Assembly (NCBI RefSeq): GCF_039541915.1
Contig: NZ_BAABHD010000082.1
Location: 204,766 to 268,765, forward strand
Direction: 5' to 3'
Length of the DNA stretch: 64,000 bases
Origin: Nibrella saemangeumensis
GTDB taxonomy: Bacteria > Bacteroidota > Bacteroidia > Cytophagales > Spirosomataceae
Shown: piece by piece, positions 34,784 to 43,607 of the stretch
Layout: each line of letters opens with the position of its first letter
How positions within the stretch are numbered: the stretch's first letter is position 1
Program-made: the position numbers and the translations under genes
The notes under the pieces: generated by a model
What the model was told of the DNA's origin: nothing
Seen by the model: only the letters and a program-made list of their open reading frames with translations
The model's database searches: none

Positions 34784-36286
34784 ATGCCGGAATTATCCGA
34801 ACCTGTTGTTGATGAATCGTCTACGCTCTACAGCGAGGATTTAGCGCCCATTCATGCGTCGAAGCGCACCTGGACAACCTGGAATTATGCGGCCCTGTGG
34901 ATCAGCATGAGCCTGTGTATTCCCACGTATATGCTGGCAAGTTCGCTCATAGAAGGCGGCATGAACTGGTGGCAGGCCATCCTGACCATCTTCCTGGGCA
35001 ACACCATTGTCCTAATACCCATGGTCCTGAACGGCCATGCGGGTGCAAAATACGGCATTCCGTTTCCGGTACTGGCGCGGGCCAGTTTCGGCACCAGCGG
35101 GGCCAATATACCGGCCATGTTACGGGCCATTGTTGCCTGTGGTTGGTTCGGCATTCAAACCTGGATCGGCGGTTTTGCGGTTTACCAGATGCTTCGGTTA
35201 TGGATGCCGGCGCTGGAAACGCTGCCGGCCGTTTTTCCGGCTTCGTTTGGTTTACAAACTGGTCCGGCTATTTGCTTTTTTCTGTTCTGGCTGCTGAACA
35301 TGTACGTCGTCTACCTCGGCGTCGACAGTATCCGAAAGCTATTGGTCTTCAAAGCATTTTTTCTGCCCGTGGCCGCCCTGGCGTTGCTCTGGTGGGCCAT
35401 CTCGGCCGGTAACGGTCTGGGACCAATTTTGGAGCAGCCGGCTAAATTTACCTCATCGGCCGCCTTCTGGGCCTTTTTCTTTCCGGCTCTGACGGGCATG
35501 GTGGGTTTCTGGGCTACGTTATCGCTTAATATTCCGGATTTTACGCGCTACGCCGTCAGCCAGAAAGCGCAGGTAAATGGGCAGATTATTGGCTTGCCAC
35601 CGTCCATGACCCTGTTCTCCTTTATCGGCGTGGTGGTTACGTCGGCTACGACCATCATCTACGGAACCACCATCTGGGACCCCATCGTACTAGCCGGCCG
35701 ATTTGATGGGAAGGCGCTGGTCAGCGTGGCGATGATTGCCGTAGCAATCTCGACGCTGGCCACCAATATTGCGGCCAATATCGTCAGCCCGGCCAATGAT
35801 TTTGCCAACCTGGCTCCGGCAAAGATTGACTTCCGGAAGGGCGGGTATATCACCGGTATCATTGGCATTCTGATCTTCCCCTGGAAACTGATCGCTGACC
35901 CGACCGGCTATATTTTTACCTGGTTAGTCGGGTATTCCAGTCTGCTTGGACCGGTCGGCGGCATTATGATCGTCGATTATTTCTTCCTGCGCAAAAAGCA
36001 GTTGGTGGTCGATGATTTGTATAGTCGCCGGGGGATTTACAGCTATTCCAACGGATTTAATTCGGCAGCCATCATCGCCTTGCTGGTGGGGATTCTGCCG
36101 AATGTGCCGGGCTTTCTGACGACGATTCAGGCCATTCCCGCCACCAGTGTTCCCGGCTGGATTTCGCAACTCTATAACTACGCCTGGTTTGTCGGCTTTT
36201 TTGTGAGCGCAGCTGCTTATCTGCTGCTGATGCGCTCCGTTCAACCTGTACCCACTAACGTAACACCGCATGTCGCTATTGATTAA
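34784..36286 (+). CDS. NCS1-family nucleobase/hydantoin transporter
   Basis: A 500-residue inner-membrane transporter with about 12 spans. NCS1 landmarks are RTWTTWNYAALWISMSLCIP (about 29-48), NTIVLIPMVLNGHAGAKYGI (the conserved first core helix and turn, about 74-93) and RASFGTSGANIPAMLRAIVA. The family brings in uracil, thymine, allantoin or hydantoins with Na+ or H+. Its gene overlaps the dihydropyrimidinase gene by 17 bp, so it most likely imports the pyrimidine base degraded by the operon. Confidence 0.9.
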   Translation: MPELSEPVVDESSTLYSEDLAPIHASKRTWTTWNYAALWISMSLCIPTYMLASSLIEGGMNWWQAILTIFLGNTIVLIPMVLNGHAGAKYGIPFPVLARASFGTSGANIPAMLRAIVACGWFGIQTWIGGFAVYQMLRLWMPALETLPAVFPASFGLQTGPAICFFLFWLLNMYVVYLGVDSIRKLLVFKAFFLPVAALALLWWAISAGNGLGPILEQPAKFTSSAAFWAFFFPALTGMVGFWATLSLNIPDFTRYAVSQKAQVNGQIIGLPPSMTLFSFIGVVVTSATTIIYGTTIWDPIVLAGRFDGKALVSVAMIAVAISTLATNIAANIVSPANDFANLAPAKIDFRKGGYITGIIGILIFPWKLIADPTGYIFTWLVGYSSLLGPVGGIMIVDYFFLRKKQLVVDDLYSRRGIYSYSNGFNSAAIIALLVGILPNVPGFLTTIQAIPATSVPGWISQLYNYAWFVGFFVSAAAYLLLMRSVQPVPTNVTPHVAID

Positions 36287-37652
36287 AAACGGTCGGATCA
36301 TTACGGCGGTCGACGATTACCGCGCTGATATTCTGGTAGAGGAAGAAACGATTTCGGCCATCGGCAAAAACCTGTCGGTGCAGGCCGATACCGTGGTCGA
36401 CGCCACTGGTAAACTGGTATTTCCTGGTGGTATTGATCCGCACGTTCACCTGGATATGCCGTTTATGGGCACATTCTCCAGTGACACCCACGAGACCGGT
36501 ACGCGGGCGGCCCTGTTTGGCGGCACCACCACCGTAATTGACTTTGTGCTGCAGAAACAGGGGCGTTCGCTGCACGAAGCGCTCGCTGAATGGAACGCCC
36601 GCGCCCAGGGCACCGCTGTGGGCGACTACAGCTTCCACATGGCCGTCACCGACTTCAACGAAAACACGAAAGCCGAGATTCAGCAAATGGTCGAAGAGGA
36701 GGGCATAACGTCCTTCAAGACCTTTATGGCGTATAAGGGCGCGCTGATGATCGACGACCGGCAGATGATCGGGCTGATGCAGGAGGTAAAAAAGCAGGGT
36801 GGCCTAGTGACGGTACACGCCACCAACGGCGATGTAATTGACTACCTGATTGCCAAACACCGGTCGGAGGGGAAACTGTCACCGCTATACCACTACCTCT
36901 CGCAACCCGAAGTGACCGAAGCCGAAGCCAGTTGCCGCTTCGCCGACATGGCCGATTATACGGGCTGCCCCGGTTATATTGTCCACATGACCTGCGAGGG
37001 CGCACTTAACGGTGTTAGAAATGCCACCCGGCGCAACCAGCGGGTATTTGTCGAAACCTGTATTCAGTACCTGGTGCTCGACGCGTCGCTGTATGAGCGG
37101 GATTTTGAGGGGGCCAAATGGGTGATGAGTCCGCCCTTACGGGAGAAAAAAGATCAGGAGGCTTTGTGGGCGGGCATCAATCAGGGACTGGTGCAGGTGG
37201 TCGCTACCGACCACTGCCCGTTCATGTGGGAACAGAAACTGATGGGTAAGGATGATTTCTCGAAGATCCCGAACGGGCATCCGGCCATCGAAAACCGCAT
37301 GGAACTGCTCTTCAGCGAAGGAGTTCACAAAGGCAACATTACGCTAAATAAATACGTGGAAGTGGCCTGCACAAATCCGGCGAAGATCTTCGGTATGTTT
37401 CCCCGCAAAGGCACCCTGGCGGTGGGCAGCGATGCCGACATTGTGATATTCGACCCGGACGAGAAGCACACGCTATCGGCACAAACTCACCACATGAACG
37501 TCGACTATTCGGCCTACGAAGGCTGGGCGCTAACCGGTAAAGTGAAAACCGTTCTGCTCCGCGGCACCGTCGCCATCGACAATAACGAGTGCCTGATCGA
37601 CAAAGGCTACGGCCAGTTTATCAGGCGGAAGAAAGTGAGTGGGAAAATTTAA
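36270..37652 (+). CDS. hydA: Dihydropyrimidinase / D-hydantoinase
   Basis: A 460-residue cyclic amidohydrolase that opens dihydrouracil or dihydrothymine to N-carbamoyl-beta-alanine. All metal ligands of the binuclear zinc site are present: His58 and His60 (DPHVHLD), carbamylated Lys150 (SFKTFMAYKG), His183 (TVHATNGD), His239 (IVHMTCEGA) and Asp314 (VATDHCPF). The length is normal. The start ATG lies within the end of the transporter gene (17-bp overlap), implying coupled translation. It ends at a structured spacer before the beta-ureidopropionase gene. Confidence 0.93.
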   Translation: MSLLIKNGRIITAVDDYRADILVEEETISAIGKNLSVQADTVVDATGKLVFPGGIDPHVHLDMPFMGTFSSDTHETGTRAALFGGTTTVIDFVLQKQGRSLHEALAEWNARAQGTAVGDYSFHMAVTDFNENTKAEIQQMVEEEGITSFKTFMAYKGALMIDDRQMIGLMQEVKKQGGLVTVHATNGDVIDYLIAKHRSEGKLSPLYHYLSQPEVTEAEASCRFADMADYTGCPGYIVHMTCEGALNGVRNATRRNQRVFVETCIQYLVLDASLYERDFEGAKWVMSPPLREKKDQEALWAGINQGLVQVVATDHCPFMWEQKLMGKDDFSKIPNGHPAIENRMELLFSEGVHKGNITLNKYVEVACTNPAKIFGMFPRKGTLAVGSDADIVIFDPDEKHTLSAQTHHMNVDYSAYEGWALTGKVKTVLLRGTVAIDNNECLIDKGYGQFIRRKKVSGKI

Positions 37653-37654
37653 AC

Positions 37655-37730
37655 TGTTCCAGGTTTAATGTTTCAAGTTGCTTCGCCTGAACTTAAAGCC
37701 TCCGGAACATTGAACCTGAAACCTGAAACA
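37655..37730. repeat. Intra-operon imperfect inverted repeat, CCTGAAAC family
   Basis: The arms 37655-37679 and 37705-37730 are built from the same words as the 8983-9059 repeat (CAGGTTT, GTTTCA, AACCTGAAACCTGAAAC). They pair imperfectly. It fills the gap between hydA and the beta-ureidopropionase gene and is not followed by a T-tract. Confidence 0.65.
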
Positions 37731-37739
37731 ATAAAAAGT

Positions 37740-38606
37740 ATGCCACGAATTATTAAGTCAGGATTGATCCAGATGAGTCTGCCGAAGACCGAGGGGGAGG
37801 GTACTATTGAGGAGATTAAGGAAGCGATGGTGCAAAAGCACCTGCCGCTGATTGAGGAGGCCGGGGAGAAAGGCGTACAGATTCTGTGTTTGCAGGAGAT
37901 TTTCAATACCCCCTATTTCTGTCCGGGCCAGAATGCCGAATGGTACAAATCGGCCGAAACGATACCCGGTCCGACCATCGAGCAAATGGCCGAATACGCC
38001 AAAAAGTACCAGATGGTCATGATTGTTCCCATCTACGAAAAAGAGCAGCCGGGGGTACTCTACAATACCGCAGCCGTTATCGATGCCGACGGTACGTATC
38101 TGGGCAAGTACCGGAAGAACCATATCCCGCATACATCCGGATTCTGGGAGAAATACTTTTTCAAACCGGGTAATCTGGGGTACCCCGTTTTTCAGACGCA
38201 GTACGCAAAAGTGGGGGTATATATCTGCTACGACCGCCATTTTCCGGATGGTGCCCGCTGCCTCGGCCTGAACGGAGCCGAAATTGTGTACAATCCTTCG
38301 GCAACGGTAGCCGGCTTATCGCAATACCTCTGGAAACTGGAGCAGCCTGCCCACGCGGCTGCCAACGGCTATTTTATGGGTTGCATCAACCGCGTTGGTG
38401 AAGAGAAACCCTGGAACCTGGGGCGGTTCTACGGCTCGTCGTATTTCGTGGACCCGCGTGGCCAGATCTTCGCGTCGGCTTCCGAGGATAAAGACGAACT
38501 GCTCATCGCTGATTTCGACCTCGACATGATCGACGAAGTGCGCAGCGTCTGGCAGTTCTTCCGCGACCGCCGGCCGGAGACGTACGACAAATTAGTAGAA
38601 CTGTAG
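37740..38606 (+). CDS. pydC: Beta-ureidopropionase (N-carbamoyl-beta-alanine amidohydrolase), nitrilase family
   Basis: A 288-residue nitrilase-superfamily amidase. The catalytic triad is Glu53 (CLQEIFNTP), Lys126 (YRKNHIPH) and Cys163 (YICYDRHFP). Members of this branch split N-carbamoyl-beta-alanine into beta-alanine, CO2 and ammonia, the step after dihydropyrimidinase. An in-frame TTG at 37668 would run through the inverted-repeat spacer and is rejected for the ATG at 37740. The next gene begins 3 bp after its stop codon. Confidence 0.9.
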   Translation: MPRIIKSGLIQMSLPKTEGEGTIEEIKEAMVQKHLPLIEEAGEKGVQILCLQEIFNTPYFCPGQNAEWYKSAETIPGPTIEQMAEYAKKYQMVMIVPIYEKEQPGVLYNTAAVIDADGTYLGKYRKNHIPHTSGFWEKYFFKPGNLGYPVFQTQYAKVGVYICYDRHFPDGARCLGLNGAEIVYNPSATVAGLSQYLWKLEQPAHAAANGYFMGCINRVGEEKPWNLGRFYGSSYFVDPRGQIFASASEDKDELLIADFDLDMIDEVRSVWQFFRDRRPETYDKLVEL

Positions 38607-38609
38607 GCC

Positions 38610-39968
38610 ATGGCGATCCTCAACAACCGATTAACGGCTGAGCAGTACGAGCAGAACTTCAGCGATATTCATCCGCCGTTTGAGTCCCGTGAAGCGGCTT
38701 TGGTGGAAGCAAACCGCTGCCTGTTCTGTTATGATGCGCCGTGTACAAAAAGCTGCCCGACCAGCATCAACGTTCCGAAGTTCATCAAGCAGATTTCGAC
38801 AGATAACCTGAAAGGGTCGGCCTATACCATTCTGGATGCCAATATTATGGGCGGTGGCTGCTCGAAGGTATGCCCGGTGGAGAAGCTTTGTGAAGGTTCC
38901 TGCGTCTACAATCTGCTGCACGAACCGCCCATCCCGATTGCCAAACTGCAACGGTATGCCACCGAAAAAGCCATTGCGCAGAAATGGCCGCTGTTTAGCC
39001 GAAAACCCTCGACGGGCCGAACCGTAGCCGTAGTGGGGGCCGGACCGGCGGGACTAAGCTGCGCCCATGCGCTGAGCCGCGAGGGCGTCGACGTCACCAT
39101 TTACGAGAAAGAACCCAAAGGCGGTGGGCTGATGACCTACGGCATCGCAGCCTACAAAGTAACGCCGGCGTTCTGCCAGGAGGAGGTCAACTACATTACC
39201 TCGCTCGGTGGTATCGAGATCAGGTACGGGCAGGAACTGGGCCAGAATGTTTCCCTGACTGAGCTGCGGGCCCAATACGATGCGGTGTACCTGGGTATTG
39301 GAGTGGGTGTTGCCCGGCAGCTGGAGATCCCCGGCGAAGACTTGTTTGGGGTGGAAGATGCTATACGCTTTATCTATGACATCCGCGAGAAAGGGTACCC
39401 GTCTGTGCCGGTGGGGGATAAAGTCGCGGTGATTGGCCTGGGCATGACCGCCATCGATGCCGCTACGCAGGCCAAGCGTCTGGGTGCCAAAGAAGTTACC
39501 ATTGTGTACCGGCGCACCCAGGCCGAAATGCCCAGTACAGACGTGGAACTGGATCTGGCAAAACTCGACGGATGCCGGATCAACTGGCTGGCCGCACCGA
39601 AAGAAATTAAAGGTGAACATGGCCGGGTCACTCAGCTGGTGTGCAGCGTCATGGAGATGGGCGTGCCCGACACCAGCGGCAGGCGCTCGCCGGTTGATAC
39701 GGGCGAGACGTTTACGCTGGACGTTGATATGGTAATCAAAGCCGCCGGGCAGGTTCCCTTTGAAGAACTCGTTAGCCGTAACCAACTCGCTAACTGGAAA
39801 GGCAAAATCACCATCAACGACCACTGCGCCACCAACATGCCGGGCGTTTTCGCCGGTGGCGACTGCGTCAACGGCGGCAAAGAAGTAGTCGACGCCGTTC
39901 AGGCCGGTAAGGACGGAGCGCGTGCGATTTTAGAACATTTAGCAAAGAGTGAAAGAGCGAAAGAGTGA
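38610..39968 (+). CDS. preT: NAD-dependent dihydropyrimidine dehydrogenase, PreT subunit
   Basis: A 452-residue flavin/iron-sulfur subunit. N-terminal [4Fe-4S] ligands are Cys37, Cys40, Cys45 and Cys49 (CLFCYDAPCTKSCP), with a second cluster motif at CSKVCPVEKLCEGSC. FAD binding is at VVGAGPAGLSCAHAL and the NAD(H) motif at VIGLGMTAIDAATQAKRLGA (near 270-290). With PreA it forms the enzyme that reduces uracil to dihydrouracil with NADH. The last codons (LAKSERAKE) lie inside the left arm of an inverted repeat, so the C-terminal tail has been shaped by that element. Confidence 0.93.
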   Translation: MAILNNRLTAEQYEQNFSDIHPPFESREAALVEANRCLFCYDAPCTKSCPTSINVPKFIKQISTDNLKGSAYTILDANIMGGGCSKVCPVEKLCEGSCVYNLLHEPPIPIAKLQRYATEKAIAQKWPLFSRKPSTGRTVAVVGAGPAGLSCAHALSREGVDVTIYEKEPKGGGLMTYGIAAYKVTPAFCQEEVNYITSLGGIEIRYGQELGQNVSLTELRAQYDAVYLGIGVGVARQLEIPGEDLFGVEDAIRFIYDIREKGYPSVPVGDKVAVIGLGMTAIDAATQAKRLGAKEVTIVYRRTQAEMPSTDVELDLAKLDGCRINWLAAPKEIKGEHGRVTQLVCSVMEMGVPDTSGRRSPVDTGETFTLDVDMVIKAAGQVPFEELVSRNQLANWKGKITINDHCATNMPGVFAGGDCVNGGKEVVDAVQAGKDGARAILEHLAKSERAKE

Positions 39969-40028
39969 AAGAGCGGGGACTTTTCCTGATGCTTACACTC
40001 TTTCGCTCTTTCACCCTTTCACTCTTTG
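39943..40028. repeat. Intra-operon inverted repeat of 8-nt words between preT and preA
   Basis: Left arm 39943-39975 and right arm 39996-40028 form an imperfect inverted repeat around a 20-nt loop. Each arm is a tandem of 8-nt words (GAAAGAGC/GAAAGAGT; CTCTTTCG/CTCTTTCA). The left arm is partly translated: the stop codon of preT lies within it. Confidence 0.75.
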
Positions 40029-40034
40029 ACTTTC

Positions 40035-41303
40035 ATGGCTGATCTATCAACAAATTTCCTCGGCATCAAGTCGCCGAACCCGTTCTGGCTGGCGAGTGCG
40101 CCCCCGACGGATAAAAAATACAATGTGCTGCGGGCCTTTGAGGCCGGTTGGGGTGGAGTTGTCTGGAAAACGCTGGGCAGTCAGGTGAAAAATGTGTCGT
40201 CACGCTATTCGGCCGTCGATTACAACGGTACGAAGGTGATGGGTTTCAACAACATCGAGCTCATTTCGGACCGCCCGCTGGACATCAACCTCCGCGAAAT
40301 TGCCGAATGCGTCCGGCTGTTTCCCGACCGGGCCATGATTGTCTCGCTCATGGCCGACAACTCCCGCGAAAAATGGCATGAACTAATTGCCCAGGTCGAA
40401 GATACCGGGGCGCATGGCCTTGAACTGAACTTCGGCTGTCCGCACGGTATGACCGAACGGGGCATGGGTGCCGCCGTGGGTCAGGACCCCGAGATTGCCA
40501 AAATGGTGGTGGAGTGGGTGATGGAGAAGGCGACCATTCCGGTCATCACGAAACTCACGCCCAACGTGCATTCTGTGGTGCCGGCGGGTCGGGCTACGGT
40601 GCAGGCGGGTACCCAGGGCCTTGCGCTGATCAACACGATTCAATCGGTAACGGGTGTGGACCTGGATACGCTGGTGCCGAACCCGTACGTAGCTGGCAAA
40701 TCTGTATACGGTGGCTACTGCGGTCCGGCCGTTAAACCGATCGCGCTGAAAATGCTGACCACCATTGCGCAGGACCCCGTGACGTCGCGGGTGCCAATCT
40801 CGGGTATCGGCGGCATCAGCACCTGGAAAGATGCCGTCGAATTTATGCTGCTGGGGGCTACGTCCGTTCAGGTCTGTACCGCCGTCATGAAGCACGGCTT
40901 CCGCATCATCGATGATCTTTGCGATGGGCTGAACAACTGGATGGATGAGAAAGGCTTCCGGACCGTTTACGAGTTTATTGGTAAATCCGTGCCAACGATC
41001 ACCCATTGGGAGGACCTGGACCTGAATTACCATATCGTCGCCAAAATCAATCAGGACAAGTGTATCCACTGCGGCCTGTGCTACATTGCCTGTGAAGACA
41101 CCTCGCATCAGTCAATCAGCCTGACCTATGGCAACCCATACAACACGTATGCTATTAAGGAGGAGGAATGCGTCGGCTGCAATCTGTGCAAGCTGGTGTG
41201 CCCGGTTGACAGCTGCATCACGATGGTTGAGCAGCGTAAAGGCGACGACTACCTGAACTGGAAAGAGTTTCAACTGCGCGGTCTGCCGCTCAACGACCAT
41301 TAA
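40035..41303 (+). CDS. preA: NAD-dependent dihydropyrimidine dehydrogenase, PreA subunit
   Basis: A 422-residue subunit with an FMN-binding TIM barrel and a C-terminal ferredoxin-like domain. The barrel shows NFGCPHGMTERGMG with the catalytic Cys, ITKLTPNV, and ISGIGGISTWKDAVEFMLLG for FMN phosphate. Two [4Fe-4S] motifs follow: CIHCGLCYIACED and CVGCNLCKLVCPVDSC. PreA is the site of pyrimidine reduction and works with PreT. The ATG at 40035 is chosen; the upstream TTG at 40026 lies in the inverted repeat. It is the last gene of the operon and ends at a hairpin. Confidence 0.93.
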   Translation: MADLSTNFLGIKSPNPFWLASAPPTDKKYNVLRAFEAGWGGVVWKTLGSQVKNVSSRYSAVDYNGTKVMGFNNIELISDRPLDINLREIAECVRLFPDRAMIVSLMADNSREKWHELIAQVEDTGAHGLELNFGCPHGMTERGMGAAVGQDPEIAKMVVEWVMEKATIPVITKLTPNVHSVVPAGRATVQAGTQGLALINTIQSVTGVDLDTLVPNPYVAGKSVYGGYCGPAVKPIALKMLTTIAQDPVTSRVPISGIGGISTWKDAVEFMLLGATSVQVCTAVMKHGFRIIDDLCDGLNNWMDEKGFRTVYEFIGKSVPTITHWEDLDLNYHIVAKINQDKCIHCGLCYIACEDTSHQSISLTYGNPYNTYAIKEEECVGCNLCKLVCPVDSCITMVEQRKGDDYLNWKEFQLRGLPLNDH

Positions 41304-41347
41304 GCGCTGGGCAGATCAACCGGTTTACCAGAGGGCTGCCCAGCGCT
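41303..41347 (+). terminator. Hairpin at the end of the pyrimidine operon
   Basis: A 12-bp perfect stem (41303-41314 with 41336-41347) with a 21-nt loop begins at the last base of the preA stop codon. There is no T-tract after it, so it is a weak or Rho-assisted terminator. Confidence 0.5.
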
Positions 41348-41361
41348 CACAAGAGCCTGTT

Positions 41362-41748
41362 TTACTGTTTATCTTTTTTTCCTTCCAGGTTGTAGTCCAT
41401 AATTTTCATCCTGAATCCCGTAACCGCTTTGGTGTTCGGGTCGCGGGTGAAGGTGTACACGGAGCCGTAAGTACTTGTCGATTTATAGGAGTCGGGTTCA
41501 GATTGTTTTACCAGCTTATACGACTCATTGCTGTCTACCTGACCGTATAGCTCTCCTTTTTCCACCGTAATGGTGAGTTTCTGGAAGGTGCCGTTTTCGG
41601 TAAAAGTGTAGGTGCCGGCGTACTGCTGAAGTTCTTTATCATCAGCGGTGATAAAGGCAGATGCCTGGTTTGGCGTATTGTGAGCGGATACGGGTGAAAC
41701 AGCCGCAGAGGTATACATCAGCAGCGCAGAAAGAAACAGAGCTTTCAT
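41362..41748 (-). CDS. Small secreted protein, DUF3471-like
   Basis: From the ATG at 41748 the product has 128 residues with a signal peptide (MKALFLSALLMYTSAAVSPV). The mature part (LQQYAGTYTFTENGTFQKLT, VEKGELYGQV) is a small lipocalin-like beta domain that resembles DUF3471, often found at the end of beta-lactamase-like proteins. Its role is unknown. An upstream in-frame start near 41796 would lack a good signal peptide and is not chosen. It lies 22 bp after an alpha/beta-hydrolase gene on the same strand. Confidence 0.6.
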   Translation of the reverse strand: MKALFLSALLMYTSAAVSPVSAHNTPNQASAFITADDKELQQYAGTYTFTENGTFQKLTITVEKGELYGQVDSNESYKLVKQSEPDSYKSTSTYGSVYTFTRDPNTKAVTGFRMKIMDYNLEGKKDKQ

Positions 41749-41770
41749 TGGGGTTAGGGTTGGTTTATTT

Positions 41771-42763
41771 TTATTCGTTTGAAACAGCAACGGCAATGGG
41801 GCCGGCAGCGGGTCGGGCGGTTACCGGCAAAAAACGGCTGATAGCCTCTTTCCACTTCCCTTCTTCGTTCTGGCAGAAAGACTGATGGGCTGAGTTGTCA
41901 AAGATAATCAATTGTTTGTCGGGAGTTGCCAGATTCCGATAAATGGCGTCGGTTTCGGGGCGTAGTACCCGTGGGTCGTTAGCGCCCCAGTTCAGCAGCG
42001 TTGGCATGGTCAGGGCTTTGGCGTATTCGTCGGGCCGGTAGCCAAACGACCACATACCCCGCTCCAGGCCACCCCAGACCATCAGCAGTTCGGCGGCCGG
42101 ACTCGTTGGCAGGTGCATGGAGCGGATACGGCCTTTGACGGCATCATACATGGAGGCAAAGGGACACTCCAGAATCACCCGGCTTGGTTTCAGATTATGC
42201 TCGGGAATGGCTTTCATAACCGTGGCGGCTCCCATGGATACCCCCCACAGAACAATGTTTTTTTCGCCCCGGCTGGCTACGTATTCGTACGCAGCTTCCA
42301 GGTCGCGGGTTTCGCGGTAACCGATGGTGCAGACGTTACCCGAACTGTTGCCATGCGCCCGGAAGTCGAACGACAGCGTATTATAACCCAGTTCGTGAAA
42401 GAACTGCGTCTCGGCCAGAATCTTCGCTTTGTTGGAAGCATGGCCGTGGCATAGGATAACGGTTCCCTGAGCCTGTTTGGCCGGAATATACCAACCCTCA
42501 AGCGAGAAGCCGTCGTTGGTTGTGAGCCGGACGGTCTCGTAGGGCACCTGCGGATAGGCATTGACCGGGGCCTTTATAAACTTCATACCGAACAGCGCCC
42601 CACCTACTTTTTCGGCAGTGCTATACTCTTCCGCTTTTCTGGCTTTTACTTTTTGGGGATTATCGTAGAAGTATGTAAAGCGGTTGGCGTGAAAAGCCAG
42701 AATGATGTTGAGAAGGAGAAAAACCACGAGGACCACTCGCAGCGACCGGCGAAACCATATCAT
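41771..42763 (-). CDS. Membrane-anchored alpha/beta-hydrolase
   Basis: A 330-residue hydrolase with an N-terminal transmembrane segment (about 8-26) and a serine hydrolase fold: VILCHGHASNK (about 108-118), FDFRAHGNSSG, nucleophile Ser in VLWGVSMGAAT (about 172-182), a probable Asp in LNWGANDPRV and His in NSAHQSF. It resembles BAAT/AcylCoA thioesterase-like or YqkD-type hydrolases; the substrate is unknown. Confidence 0.85.
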   Translation of the reverse strand: MIWFRRSLRVVLVVFLLLNIILAFHANRFTYFYDNPQKVKARKAEEYSTAEKVGGALFGMKFIKAPVNAYPQVPYETVRLTTNDGFSLEGWYIPAKQAQGTVILCHGHASNKAKILAETQFFHELGYNTLSFDFRAHGNSSGNVCTIGYRETRDLEAAYEYVASRGEKNIVLWGVSMGAATVMKAIPEHNLKPSRVILECPFASMYDAVKGRIRSMHLPTSPAAELLMVWGGLERGMWSFGYRPDEYAKALTMPTLLNWGANDPRVLRPETDAIYRNLATPDKQLIIFDNSAHQSFCQNEEGKWKEAISRFLPVTARPAAGPIAVAVSNE

Positions 42764-42934
42764 AAACAGGAAGAATGAGGGCTAAACAAATTTACAAATT
42801 TTTTGGCTTTGGCAAATGAGGATGCTGCGTCGGGAAATAACAGATTGGATCGAAAACCAGACAGAGATGATCGTGCGATCGGCTGAACGAATGGCTGGTG
42901 GTACGTCACCTACTAGTTATTGAAAAATCGTAGT

Positions 42935-42969
42935 GGTTTTAGGGAGCAGTTCTTTTGCTCCCTAAAACC
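42935..42969 (-). terminator. Hairpin overlapping the 3' end of a leftward gene
   Basis: A 14-bp perfect stem (42935-42948 with 42956-42969) with a 7-nt loop includes the stop codon of the gene at 42962. In the leftward direction ATTTTTC follows about 8 bases later, so it is a probable terminator. Confidence 0.6.
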
Positions 42970-43588
42970 GACCAAACTTAAGCGTTAGATTTCCCGACGG
43001 GGCACTCAGTTTCTTGTCCGTGATACCAGAAGTTTCTACCCCTCTGGCAAACCGATAACTACCGCCAACAGCGATCCGCATCCACCGAAAGACAGCGGCT
43101 TCAATGTTGAATTGCGGCTCGGCGATGGCACACCAGCTTTGGTCAAAGGGCCGCCCATCCAGGTCACCGTCGTTGTCTAGATCTGAGCCACGTTCTGATT
43201 TGTACACATAACCCGGTCCCAGCAGTGTTCCAATCGTCACATGGATCGCCCCTTGAGGGAGAATGGTGTAATCAAGCAGTAAGCCGCCGTAGTTCAGGTT
43301 CCAGCGGACACGGTTGCCATTAGTTCCCGGTTCACTGCTGCGGTGGTTAGTAGCCAGACCGTAAGCTCCAATGCCGACAGAGAGGTGGTTGATAGTAACT
43401 CCACCCTGCATACCTGCCATAGCGGCTAATTCGCCATTAAACTGCGTTAGTTTTCCTACGGCTGCTCCGTAACCGGTAACTGGAGTCGAACGGGTCACAT
43501 CTGCCAGCCTTTGCCCGTGCTGATTCTGCGCTGATGTACCTGACAGCATGCCGGTAACCAACGCCAGACTTAGTAAGAATGATTTCAT
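42962..43588 (-). CDS. Hypothetical outer-membrane protein
   Basis: The product (208 residues) has a signal peptide (MKSFLLSLALVTGMLSGTSA) and alternating polar/hydrophobic segments that end in Phe (LTLKFGRF), so an eight-stranded outer-membrane barrel is likely. An acidic loop DLDNDGDLDG (about 135-144) could bind calcium. No family is recognised. It follows a membrane hydrolase gene on the same strand by 19 bp and may be cotranscribed. Confidence 0.6.
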   Translation of the reverse strand: MKSFLLSLALVTGMLSGTSAQNQHGQRLADVTRSTPVTGYGAAVGKLTQFNGELAAMAGMQGGVTINHLSVGIGAYGLATNHRSSEPGTNGNRVRWNLNYGGLLLDYTILPQGAIHVTIGTLLGPGYVYKSERGSDLDNDGDLDGRPFDQSWCAIAEPQFNIEAAVFRWMRIAVGGSYRFARGVETSGITDKKLSAPSGNLTLKFGRF

Positions 43589-43607
43589 GCTTTTGTATGA
43601 TATAGGT

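Noticed and set aside
37668..37739. Longer start for the beta-ureidopropionase gene
   Set aside because: The added 24 codons would be a translation of the inverted-repeat spacer, and the family N terminus begins at the ATG at 37740.
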